Of a DNA stretch of 64,000 nt, positions 16,028 through 24,155 are shown piece after piece. The position numbers were made by a program, and so were the translations under genes. How positions within the stretch are numbered: the stretch's first letter is position 1; each line of letters starts with the position of its first letter. The notes under the pieces are model-generated. The model did no database searches and was not told the DNA's origin. It saw only the letters and a list, made by a program, of their open reading frames with translations. Source of the stretch: Paenibacillus oceani. Its GTDB lineage: Bacteria; Bacillota; Bacilli; Paenibacillales; NBRC-103111. The stretch lies in NCBI RefSeq assembly GCF_014705615.1, contig NZ_JACXJA010000022.1, forward strand, positions 104,948-168,947. Direction: 5' to 3'.

Positions 16028-17929
16028 ATGCGGCAAAAACGGGAGAACGAGCAGAAAAGCGAAAGCCTGCCGGAAGACAGGTCGTCCGAAGTCCGGATTA
16101 GCCGAAGAAGACTGTTAACGTTAGGGGCCGCCGGCACCGTCGCCGTAACGGGAACGCTGCTGGGCGCCTCTGTAAGTATGGCTCGCCAGGAAGGCGATGT
16201 CACCCGCAGCGTCTATGGGGAGCCGGACGATTGCAGCAGCTGTGAGCCGTTTATTCGGCAAGTAGCCGAAGAGGCCGCCTCGGAAACGGTCCAGGAAGCT
16301 TTGCTGGGCGTGAATCTGAAGACAGACTGGCTATTCAATGTGAAGGAGTTCGGGGCGAAGGGAAACGCCAAATACCGGAACCCGGCCAACGGGCAATATT
16401 ATCAGGACAGCGCCTACACGATGCCGGCCGATGACGACACCGCTGCGTTTAACCTGGCACTTCTCGCCAGCGAGGAGCACACGGGAGGGAACAATACGCC
16501 TCTCAAAAGAACCGTATTCGTCCCTGCGGGCGATTATCTGATAGCCGGAACGGTATATGTGCGCAAAGGCCAGCATCTGAAAGGAGACGGAATCGGCTCG
16601 GTGCGGATCTTGATACCGGTAACAAGCAGAACCGAGCCTACCTTTCTGATGGGTCGCGCGGTCATCGGCGGTGTAATGCAGGTCGATTCGGGCGGGTTGG
16701 CTCCGAGCATATCGGATCTGTCTACAGAAGGCGGTTCTACCGTATCAGCCGTTTTCGATTGCGGTACGACGGCGGGGATCAGTTTGTTCAACCTGTTCAT
16801 CACGGCGGCCGGGATCGGCGTCGCGGGAGCCGCCGGCGATCTGCAAGCTTACAATCTGACGGTCGATATGTGCCAGATCGGCATGGTGCTGCCGGACCGG
16901 GGCCAGCGGAACGTAATCACCGCATGTTCGTTTTTCTGGAACAAGATCAGTATCCGGGTGACCGGGTCGACGTATGACACGATCATCTCGGATTGCAACT
17001 TCGCCTTTAATTCCTTTCAGGACATTGAGCTTCGGGCGCCGACGGATGGAGGCAGCATCAAAAACGTATCGATCCGCAACTGCAATTTTACGGCTAACGG
17101 GCAGTACGCGACTTATTCGGGAGCGATTATATTTTATAACGTCAGCGATACGGATGTGGCTATCTCGGACTGCGCGTTCCGCAACCTGTACGGCTACGGT
17201 GTCGTCTCGCTCGGCACATCGGCGAATAATGCCGTTGTCATCTCCGACTGCATCTTCGATGGCAACAAGACGCATCACGAGTTCGTCCAAGGCACGACCT
17301 CCAAAGGAATCAGCATGGGCAACAACGACGTAACCGTGTCCTCCTGCCTGTTCCGCAACCTGAAGGGCGGGTACGCGATACGGGTCGGAGGGACGAGTGG
17401 AAGGCTCATGGTCGATAACTGCAAGTGGAGAGGCAATACGGCAAATTATTTCATCGAGGTGACGGCTGCCGGAACCGAGGTGACCGCCGTACACAATACC
17501 GGCGACGATGTGTTGCCTCTAATCAATTGCTTCACCGGAGCGAAAGTGTTCTTGGCCGATAACCAAAAGTGGCTAGGGACCATTCAGACCGGGTCGTCCA
17601 AGAAATATGTCAAAATACCGACCTTCGACGGCCAGTTGAATGCGCTCGTCCGGATAACCGCCAACCCGCTGCCGGGAGGATCGGCCGCCTACAGAAAGAC
17701 CGCCCTCTTCTCGGTATACCGGTATACCGATGCGGCCGGCGGAGCGGCCACCGACTATATAGCCAAGACGCTGCTTTCGCAGGCGCCTGCCGGGACAGCG
17801 CCCGCGATCGACATCGATCTCGCGCTGGATACCGTAACCGGCGGCGGATCGGGCGGATCGGTGCCGAACCGGTACGTGATCGTTGCCGTGCCGGAATCAT
17901 GGACCAAGCTGGATATCGCCGTAGAGTGA
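16028..17929 (+). CDS. Tat-exported right-handed parallel beta-helix protein (pectate lyase 3-like)
   Basis: 633 residues. The N-terminus is basic, with the twin-arginine motif SRRRLL at residues 25-30 and a hydrophobic core (TLGAAGTVAVTGTLLGA), predicting Tat export of a folded protein. Residues ~105-150 match the entry of pectate lyase 3/phage tailspike-like helices (FNVKEFGAKGN, then DDTAAFNLAL). The middle has many short beta-helix coils with a recurring I/V-S-D/N-C-x-F pattern. The last ~120 residues form a separate beta-rich domain. AAGGAG at 16015-16020 fixes ATG 16028. The substrate is unknown; a polysaccharide lyase or hydrolase role is likely. A decayed relative lies at 60613. Confidence 0.88.
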   Translation: MRQKRENEQKSESLPEDRSSEVRISRRRLLTLGAAGTVAVTGTLLGASVSMARQEGDVTRSVYGEPDDCSSCEPFIRQVAEEAASETVQEALLGVNLKTDWLFNVKEFGAKGNAKYRNPANGQYYQDSAYTMPADDDTAAFNLALLASEEHTGGNNTPLKRTVFVPAGDYLIAGTVYVRKGQHLKGDGIGSVRILIPVTSRTEPTFLMGRAVIGGVMQVDSGGLAPSISDLSTEGGSTVSAVFDCGTTAGISLFNLFITAAGIGVAGAAGDLQAYNLTVDMCQIGMVLPDRGQRNVITACSFFWNKISIRVTGSTYDTIISDCNFAFNSFQDIELRAPTDGGSIKNVSIRNCNFTANGQYATYSGAIIFYNVSDTDVAISDCAFRNLYGYGVVSLGTSANNAVVISDCIFDGNKTHHEFVQGTTSKGISMGNNDVTVSSCLFRNLKGGYAIRVGGTSGRLMVDNCKWRGNTANYFIEVTAAGTEVTAVHNTGDDVLPLINCFTGAKVFLADNQKWLGTIQTGSSKKYVKIPTFDGQLNALVRITANPLPGGSAAYRKTALFSVYRYTDAAGGAATDYIAKTLLSQAPAGTAPAIDIDLALDTVTGGGSGGSVPNRYVIVAVPESWTKLDIAVE

Positions 17930-17953
17930 ACCGGATCACAAGGGGGATTTCGC

Positions 17954-19321
17954 ATGAAGACAAAGAAGAGACAATGGTTAGGTTTTAGTCTTGCGATATG
18001 CATAGGCGTCGTGTCCGGCTGCTCCGGCGGTTCCGGTACGGGAACGAATGGGGGCGGCGGAAGCTCGGGAACCGGCGGGGGAGAATCGCCTGCTCCTGCG
18101 CCCGCGCCTGCCGCGTCAACCGAACCGGTGGAGCTCGTATTCTGGTTCCACGTCGGTTCGATTACGAACAACGATGGCTTTATGAGCGCCTTCGGGAACA
18201 AAATCAAAGAAAAGTTTCCTCATGTAACGCCGAAGTTTATCGCCCCTTCGAACAGTGTCAACTTGAAATCGCTGGTCGAATCCAAACAGCCGATCGATAT
18301 TTTTTATGACGCTTACGGCCAAATATACAGTTATTTGATGGAGTACGGCTTGCAGTACGATATCTCCGGTCTGATTCAAACTCACAAATACGATGTGTCG
18401 CGTCTGGAGCCGACCGCGGTAGCGGCGATGAGGCAAATCGCGGGCGGCGGGATGTACGGGCTCCCGGTAACGGTTGATTCTGTCAATCTGATATACAATA
18501 AAGCGCTTTTTGAGCGATTTGGCGTGCCAGCCCCGAAGGACGACATGACGTGGGACGATGTATATGAATTGACCAGGAAGATGAGCCGGACCGAAAGCGG
18601 CGTGCACTATTACGGGATGGGCATGTCGCCCGGGGCGGTCGCGAACGGCGATCCGCTGTCTCCCGTGTTTATCGATCCGGTCAAGCACCTGGGAATGTTC
18701 GCCTCGGAGAAGCCGAGACGGATGTTCGAGACGCTGACGCAGTTTTATCGGATTGCAGGCAACGAGGTCGATTCGACGACTTCCGCTTACGCGACGCAGC
18801 TCAAGCTGTTCAGCGAGCAGCGGCTCGCGATGATGCTGGGACCGAACGCGCTCGGAACGAGATATTTTGCCGATAAAGATCCTCATCTCGAATGGGACAT
18901 CGTATCGTATCCGCGTTACAAGGAGGCGCCTAACGCTGGACCGCAGCTGTCGCCGGGATACTTCCTGATTCCCGTCACCAGCACGCATAAGGAGACGGCG
19001 TTTCAGGTGGCGGCCTACGTCACGAGCGAGGAATTCCAGAAACATCTGGCCCGCCGCGGGTATTCGCCGGCTCTGCAAGGCGCCGATATTTGGAGCGAAT
19101 ACGGCAAAGACTTGCCGTACATGCACAATAAACATCTGAAGGCGATGATCCCGGATCGGCCTGCGCCGATCGCGCCGTTATCGAAGTATCAGGCGCTCGC
19201 GGCCCCGGAATTTACCCAGATCTTCCACGATATCGCGACGAATGCGAAGGATATCAATACCGCCTTGCGGGAAGCGGACGAGAGGATCAACAAGAAGATC
19301 GCCGAGCAAATGGCCAAGTAA
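17954..19321 (+). CDS. Extracellular solute-binding lipoprotein (family 1), orphan
   Basis: 455 residues with a lipoprotein signal (lipobox VSGC, Cys 23). A Gly/Ser/Ala/Pro-rich linker (residues 24-55) follows, then a family-1 periplasmic-binding fold. It is a paralogue of the protein at 2259: both carry RLEPTA, YGLPV, YNKALF-RFGV-like, MTWD-YEL-RKMSR and matching C-terminal INTALREA-type ends. No transporter permease is nearby. It starts 24 bp after the beta-helix gene and is followed 39 bp later by the amidohydrolase, so it is probably in one operon with them. The ligand is not inferable from sequence. Confidence 0.9.
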   Translation: MKTKKRQWLGFSLAICIGVVSGCSGGSGTGTNGGGGSSGTGGGESPAPAPAPAASTEPVELVFWFHVGSITNNDGFMSAFGNKIKEKFPHVTPKFIAPSNSVNLKSLVESKQPIDIFYDAYGQIYSYLMEYGLQYDISGLIQTHKYDVSRLEPTAVAAMRQIAGGGMYGLPVTVDSVNLIYNKALFERFGVPAPKDDMTWDDVYELTRKMSRTESGVHYYGMGMSPGAVANGDPLSPVFIDPVKHLGMFASEKPRRMFETLTQFYRIAGNEVDSTTSAYATQLKLFSEQRLAMMLGPNALGTRYFADKDPHLEWDIVSYPRYKEAPNAGPQLSPGYFLIPVTSTHKETAFQVAAYVTSEEFQKHLARRGYSPALQGADIWSEYGKDLPYMHNKHLKAMIPDRPAPIAPLSKYQALAAPEFTQIFHDIATNAKDINTALREADERINKKIAEQMAK

Positions 19322-19360
19322 ACCTATAAATAAATAGATGATCACGGGGGAGAGAAACCA

Positions 19361-20512
19361 ATGGAAACGATTCATCCGATTCAACCTCTTACTGGAACTG
19401 GAACCAAGCCGAAAAGGAAACGCTCCATCATCGACTGCGACCTTCATCTGGCCCCTCTGCGCGGGGGATACCAGGCGCTGAAGCCGTACATGTCCCGGTA
19501 TTACCGGGAACAGATTGAGACCTGGGGACCGCGGGTGCCTGGGCAAATTGGCATGTACAACAACGGAGGGACAAACGGCACAATGCGGGACCATAAAATG
19601 CCCCCGGGAGACGAGACGGTCGCGCTCGATTATATTCGATCGAACCTGCTGGATAAATATCAGATCGACTACGGGATCATCACCGGCATGGACTACGGGA
19701 TCAATACGATACCGGATACGGACTATGCGGCCGCCGTGTGCTCCGCGTGCAACGACTATACGATCGAGCACGTTCTTGCAAAGGAGCCCCGGCTGAAAGC
19801 TTCCATCATGATTCCGAAGCAGGACTCCGAGCTGTCGGCCAAAGAGATCAATCGCGTCGCCTCGCATCCCGGATTTGTCCAGGTTATCGTCTCGAACGGA
19901 GCCGAGAAGCCTTACGGACACAGGAGGTATTATCCGATCTACGAAGCTTGCGTCCGTCATAATTTGCCGTTTGCGATCCATGTCAGTATGGAAGGAATCG
20001 GGATCAATCCTCCTCCGACCGGAGCCGGTTATGTTTCACACTATGCCGAGTACAGGCTGGCCCGTGCGGGTATTATGATGACCCATCTGGCGAGCTTTAT
20101 CTATGAAGGTGTATTCGAATTGTTTCCGACGCTGAAGGTCGTCATGATCGAAGCGGGCATGATGTGGATTGCTCCGGCCTTATGGCGAATGGACCAGGAT
20201 TGGAAGGCGCTGCGCCACAATACGCCGTGGGTAAAGAAGCTGCCGAGCGAATATTACCGGGAGCATGTGCGGGTGACGTCGCAGCCGATCGAGCTGCCGG
20301 CCAAGCCGGAGATGTTTTTGCCGATGCTGGAGGCGATTCATGCCGATCCGTGTTTAATGTTCGCATCGGATTATCCTCATTGGGACTTCGATTCACCTGC
20401 GCTCGCCTTTCCGAAAATGCCGGACCCGCTCTGGGAACGCATCTTTTATACAAATGCTGCGGAGTTATACGGATTGCCGCAGCGAGGCGCGGCAAAGGGA
20501 GGGAACGACTAA
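19361..20512 (+). CDS. Amidohydrolase family protein (amidohydrolase 2/ACMSD-like)
   Basis: 383 residues of the TIM-barrel metal-dependent amidohydrolase superfamily. The first strand reads IIDCDLHLAPL, in place of the usual D-x-H-x-H. A central MMTHLASFIYEGVFELFPTL segment supplies a His, and the C-terminal FASDYPHWDFDSP holds the conserved Asp of the subfamily that includes 2-amino-3-carboxymuconate-6-semialdehyde decarboxylase and related decarboxylases and hydrolases. GGGGGAGAG precedes the ATG. It overlaps the Rieske gene by one base (TAATG), implying translational coupling. The substrate is unknown; a carboxylated ring or lactone-like compound is plausible (inference). Confidence 0.88.
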   Translation: METIHPIQPLTGTGTKPKRKRSIIDCDLHLAPLRGGYQALKPYMSRYYREQIETWGPRVPGQIGMYNNGGTNGTMRDHKMPPGDETVALDYIRSNLLDKYQIDYGIITGMDYGINTIPDTDYAAAVCSACNDYTIEHVLAKEPRLKASIMIPKQDSELSAKEINRVASHPGFVQVIVSNGAEKPYGHRRYYPIYEACVRHNLPFAIHVSMEGIGINPPPTGAGYVSHYAEYRLARAGIMMTHLASFIYEGVFELFPTLKVVMIEAGMMWIAPALWRMDQDWKALRHNTPWVKKLPSEYYREHVRVTSQPIELPAKPEMFLPMLEAIHADPCLMFASDYPHWDFDSPALAFPKMPDPLWERIFYTNAAELYGLPQRGAAKGGND

Positions 20513-20886
20513 TGCCCAGCTACTTGGCAGGCCGTGTGTCCGAGATCCTTCCCGGCACGCGAAAGATCGTTGAATTGAACCGCCGCAGCATCGGGATCTA
20601 CAATATCGACGGACGGTTCTATGCGATACGCAATCTGTGTCCCCATCAGGGGGCGCCGTTGTGCGAAGGCATTACATCAGCTTACGTCACCTCTCCGAGG
20701 CCGGGCGAGTTCGTATACGAGCGGGAGGGCGAGGTAGTCCGGTGCCCGTGGCATTTCTGGGAATTCGATATCAAGTCGGGCTGCATGATCGTCGACCCGG
20801 CGACGAGAACGAAGACGTATGACGTAACGGTGGAACGGTACGACGTCTCCGTAGAAGACGGCAATGTGATCGTTCATATGGCATAA
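20512..20886 (+). CDS. Small Rieske [2Fe-2S] protein
   Basis: 124 residues, essentially one Rieske domain. The two cluster-binding motifs are clear: CPHQGAPLCEG (Cys-x-His) and RCPWHFWEFD (Cys-x-x-His), separated by about 33 residues. Size and motifs match ferredoxin components of Rieske oxygenases or NirD-like electron carriers, but no oxygenase alpha subunit or reductase is encoded nearby. ATG 20512 overlaps the amidohydrolase stop and has GGGAGGG 8 nt upstream. It probably works with that enzyme or with an oxygenase encoded elsewhere (inference). Confidence 0.92.
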   Translation: MPSYLAGRVSEILPGTRKIVELNRRSIGIYNIDGRFYAIRNLCPHQGAPLCEGITSAYVTSPRPGEFVYEREGEVVRCPWHFWEFDIKSGCMIVDPATRTKTYDVTVERYDVSVEDGNVIVHMA

Positions 20887-21058
20887 GCGCAGGCCGGTCT
20901 GAAAAGCAAGCACCGGCCATACAGCCCGATCTCGGCAGCAGGCACTTGTTACACGTTCGTGACAAATGTCCGGAAAGATTTGTATCGGGACAGCCTTTCC
21001 GATATACTACATTTGAAACGAACTGCTATACGCAGAGATCGAAGGAGGCCGTTCAGCC

Positions 21059-21448
21059 GTGCATCAAGCGATGTATGTCGTGCATGTCATTTGCGCGCTT
21101 GCGCTCATTTTCTACATTTTGCTTCCGTTTTTGGCAGGAGGCGCGGTTAATCGTCCGACCGCGGTAGCGCTTCACCGCGGCAACCGGATCGGACAGTACG
21201 TTCTCATTCTGGCGTTTTTGTCCGGAGGGTATATGGTCAGCAAGGCCGAATATTCGGTATGGTGGATGGTGATGGCGATCGTACTCGTCCTTGTGATGTT
21301 CGCCATGACGGGGATGTCCTCGAAGCCGTTCAAGAAGCTGATCGCCGGAGACTCCACGGCGGCCGCCGTACGCAAGCTGCGGACGTTCACGCTGATCAAC
21401 GGGGTCAGCTACGTGCTGCTGATGGCCATGATGCTTGGACCGAAGTAA
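21059..21448 (+). CDS. Small integral membrane protein of unknown function
   Basis: 129 residues with about four hydrophobic helices (near residues 3-24, 46-60, 66-85 and 108-126) and short charged loops. GTG 21059 is chosen because AAGGAGG lies 10 nt upstream; ATG 21071 is too far from that site. A hydrophobic N-terminus with His-rich spacing (HQAMYVVHVICAL) gives no recognised family. It follows the Rieske gene after 172 bp in the same direction and is closed by a terminator at 21461. Confidence 0.8.
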   Translation: MHQAMYVVHVICALALIFYILLPFLAGGAVNRPTAVALHRGNRIGQYVLILAFLSGGYMVSKAEYSVWWMVMAIVLVLVMFAMTGMSSKPFKKLIAGDSTAAAVRKLRTFTLINGVSYVLLMAMMLGPK

Positions 21449-21460
21449 CGCAATACGAAC

Positions 21461-21495
21461 AACCGGACTTTCCTATCCAGGGAAGTCCGGTTTTC
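21461..21495 (+). terminator. Intrinsic terminator
   Basis: AACCGGACTTTCC pairs with GGGAAGTCCGGTTTT across a short loop and ends in TTTT. It lies 12 bp after the membrane-protein stop and also faces the 3' end of the convergent yfbR-like gene. Confidence 0.85.
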
Positions 21496-21517
21496 GTCTT
21501 GTTGCACACCGGCCTTG

Positions 21518-22111
21518 TTACGGAGCCGGTTCGTTAAGCTCGTCGAGCGTTTTCTCGAAGCTGGGGGCGAGGTGCTGCAGAAAGTAACGGATCTCCGGCA
21601 TATCGAGCTTGTCGATCGACTGCTCGATCTGTTTTTTGGCTACGGCGAATTCGCGATTGCCTGCCGACAGCTCGGAGGCGCATTTCAGATAAGCGTCCAG
21701 CAGATCGGCGCCTTTCATATAGCGGGCATGCTCCGGATCGGTATTTTTGCCCTCGATCAAGGGACCGTATACGTGCTGGAGCTCCGGAGGGACCATATTG
21801 ACGAGCCGCTTCGCCGCGTGCTGTTCAATTTCGCGGAAGTTGCGCAAAATAACGGGATTGTGATGTTTGACCGGAGTCGGGATATCGCCTGTGAATACTT
21901 CCGTCGTATCGTGGAACAGCGCTGCGGTGACGATTCTCTCCGTCGGCAGACGACGGCCGTAAACGACGTTGGCGATCGTGCACAAGGCGTGCGTCAGCAG
22001 CGAGACGTGAAACGAATGCTCGGCCACGTTTTCCTTATGGACGTTGCGCATCAGGCTCCATCGCTCGATGTAGCGAAGACGGTATAAATAAGCGAGAAAA
22101 TGACTTTCCAT
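21518..22111 (-). CDS. yfbR: 5'-deoxynucleotidase, HD domain (YfbR family)
   Basis: 197 residues. HD-domain phosphohydrolase signatures are HKENVAEHSFHVSLLTHAL (metal-binding His pair) and ALFHDTTEVFTGDIPTPVK, with a later Asp in KGADLLDAYLKC. YfbR enzymes release phosphate from deoxyribonucleoside 5'-monophosphates. The frame extends to 22162, but GAGGTG lies 6 nt before ATG 22111, where the family start MESHFLAYLYRLRYIERW occurs. A TATAAT element on the reverse strand (22127-22132) suggests its own promoter. Confidence 0.92.
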   Translation of the reverse strand: MESHFLAYLYRLRYIERWSLMRNVHKENVAEHSFHVSLLTHALCTIANVVYGRRLPTERIVTAALFHDTTEVFTGDIPTPVKHHNPVILRNFREIEQHAAKRLVNMVPPELQHVYGPLIEGKNTDPEHARYMKGADLLDAYLKCASELSAGNREFAVAKKQIEQSIDKLDMPEIRYFLQHLAPSFEKTLDELNEPAP

Positions 22112-22198
22112 CAGCTTCACCTCATCTGCATTATACAAGACGGTTTTTGGGAAAACCAGCAAGCGGCATTAGCCCATATAGCGGAGGCCAGATACAAT

Positions 22199-22933
22199 AT
22201 GAGAACTACGCACCGTCAAATCGCGATAGTCGGCCATCGGGGAGCGGCCGGCGAGGCGCCGGAAAATACGCTGGGCTCGTTCGCGCTTGCCGTGGAGCAA
22301 GGGGCGGATGCGGTCGAACTGGATGTGCATCTGTCCAAAGACGGAAGCATCGTGGTTTGCCATGATGCGAAGGTGAACCGGACGACGACGGGGAGAGGGG
22401 CGATCGCGGAGTTGCTGACAAGGGAGCTGAAGCAGCTCGATGCCGGGATGTGGCACTCCGACAGGTACGCCGGGGAACGTCTGCCGCTGCTGGAGGAAGT
22501 ATTAGACCTGCTTCCTCCGGCCGTAGGCGTGAACGTGGAGATAAAGATCGACAGCCCGGAGCTTCGGGACGGCCTGCTTCGTCTCCTTCGCGAACGGAGT
22601 ATGCTGCAACGGGTGTTCGTATCCTCTTTCCACCATGGGGGGTTAACCCGTATGAAGCAGGAGGAGCCTGGCCTCCGAATCGGTCTGTTGGTCGACAAAA
22701 AGCCGATCATGCCGGAGGAAGCCGCGCGCAAATACGGGGTGGAGCTGTATTCGATGCATCCCCATCACAAGCTGGTCAACCGGCAGTGGATGGAACAGGC
22801 GAACCGGCTCGGCATCCGGGTATATCCATGGACGGTGAACAAAGTTCCGCGTATGGCGGAGTTAATCGCGTTGGGCGTGTCGGGCATCATCACCGACTTC
22901 CCGGCTCGCTTGCGGGCGCTGCTGAACAACTAA
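22199..22933 (+). CDS. Glycerophosphodiester phosphodiesterase
   Basis: 244 residues, the compact cytosolic GDPD TIM-barrel. Seen are GHRGAAGEAPENT (catalytic His and Arg, metal-binding Glu), VELDVHLSKDG (metal ligands) and VVCHDAKVNRTTTG (catalytic His); INFEIK-like VNVEIKIDSP and the C-terminal VYPWTVNKV complete the family pattern. No signal peptide. It hydrolyses deacylated phospholipids to glycerol 3-phosphate. GGAGG is 12 nt before the ATG. The enzyme can supply phosphate from lipid head groups, but no Pho box was seen here. Confidence 0.93.
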   Translation: MRTTHRQIAIVGHRGAAGEAPENTLGSFALAVEQGADAVELDVHLSKDGSIVVCHDAKVNRTTTGRGAIAELLTRELKQLDAGMWHSDRYAGERLPLLEEVLDLLPPAVGVNVEIKIDSPELRDGLLRLLRERSMLQRVFVSSFHHGGLTRMKQEEPGLRIGLLVDKKPIMPEEAARKYGVELYSMHPHHKLVNRQWMEQANRLGIRVYPWTVNKVPRMAELIALGVSGIITDFPARLRALLNN

Positions 22934-22985
22934 AAGGCCGCGGGCTCATACGGACCTCCGGTTGGTCGCGTCCCGCGGCAGCTTG

Positions 22986-23846
22986 TTATCGGATCACCGT
23001 TTCGATGCGCCGCTGGATCGTCTGGTGCAGCACTTCCGGCGAAATATGCGGACTGCCCGCATTGATACGCGGGATCTGCATCTTGTTCACGCTTCGGGTC
23101 GCCATCTCGGGCACGATCGTGAAGGCGTACTCGATGCCGGCTTCTCTCAGAAGCTCGGAGGAGATCTTATCGTACACGCCGTACGGGTACGCGAGCGTAT
23201 TGACCTTCTCCGGACCGAGCGGCGTTAACCTTTGGATGCATGCCCGGGTGTCGGACACGATTCTTTGCCGGTACTGTTCTTCCGTCTCCTTTCCTCCGTC
23301 CGGGGTAGGCAGGCGGGTGACCATAAACGGCGCGTCGGGATTGTCATGCATCCCTTCCGTATGGCATTGCGCGCTTATAATGCCCGGCATCGCCGTCGTC
23401 ATCGTCCGGATCTCGTCCGGGGTCATGAAGGTTGGCGTATGCTCGCGCGGGTTGTCGTGTTTGTTCGTAATGATAAAGTTCGCGGCCGGGATTCCCATCC
23501 GGGTCAAGATCGGATAAGCGTTCGCATACACGCTCTCGTATCCGTCGTCGAATGTAACGAGCACGGCATTGTCGGGGACGGCGGCGCCTTCCATAAAGGC
23601 CAGAAACTGCTGCAGCGAGATGAACGTGTAGCCGTGTTCCCGCAAATAAACGAGCTGCTCCTCGAACAGGTCTGTCGTAATCGTGCCGGAGCTTTCGTCT
23701 TCATTATAGATGTGATGATACATCAGGACAGCCACCTGTTCGGCGTACATCGTCTTGCCCTTAGAGACGCCAAGGACCGGCATGAGCAGTGCGATTCCGG
23801 CGACGAAAAATATCAGGGTACGGATTAACAGTTTGGTTCGATTCAT
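22986..23846 (-). CDS. Exported polysaccharide deacetylase (NodB fold)
   Basis: 286 residues with an N-terminal signal or membrane anchor (TLIFFVAGIALLMPVLGVS). The NodB homology domain follows, with VAVLMYHHI at its entry, VTFDDGYESVY (catalytic Asp and metal Asp), AQCHTEGMHDN (His pair) and TLAYPYGVYD. The frame extends to 24047, but the signal peptide begins at ATG 23846 with AAGGAG upstream. It probably de-N-acetylates peptidoglycan or a GlcNAc polymer outside the cell. It is convergent with the GDPD gene. Confidence 0.92.
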   Translation of the reverse strand: MNRTKLLIRTLIFFVAGIALLMPVLGVSKGKTMYAEQVAVLMYHHIYNEDESSGTITTDLFEEQLVYLREHGYTFISLQQFLAFMEGAAVPDNAVLVTFDDGYESVYANAYPILTRMGIPAANFIITNKHDNPREHTPTFMTPDEIRTMTTAMPGIISAQCHTEGMHDNPDAPFMVTRLPTPDGGKETEEQYRQRIVSDTRACIQRLTPLGPEKVNTLAYPYGVYDKISSELLREAGIEYAFTIVPEMATRSVNKMQIPRINAGSPHISPEVLHQTIQRRIETVIR

Positions 23847-24155
23847 AGCGGGTTGGACTCCTTGTGCCGGAACTTGTCCGGTTCCGGATGATAGACGGTT
23901 TGCGAGCTTCTTCTCTCTGCCAAGAAGCGTCACGGATTCACAATGGTTGGGCTGCATTCCTTTCCTTATCCTTCCGCGTCGAAAACTCTTCAAGGAGAGA
24001 CGAGGTTGCAAGCCTCGATGATCCGAGCTGCCTTTGCCTTTAGGCATGGGAGTCGATACCGTTGTAAACGTTTGGCTTCATCTGGTATGATCAGGTTATA
24101 TACGATTCACCCATCATCCCATACTTTTAGACGGCCGAAAGGAGCAGCATGTTTC

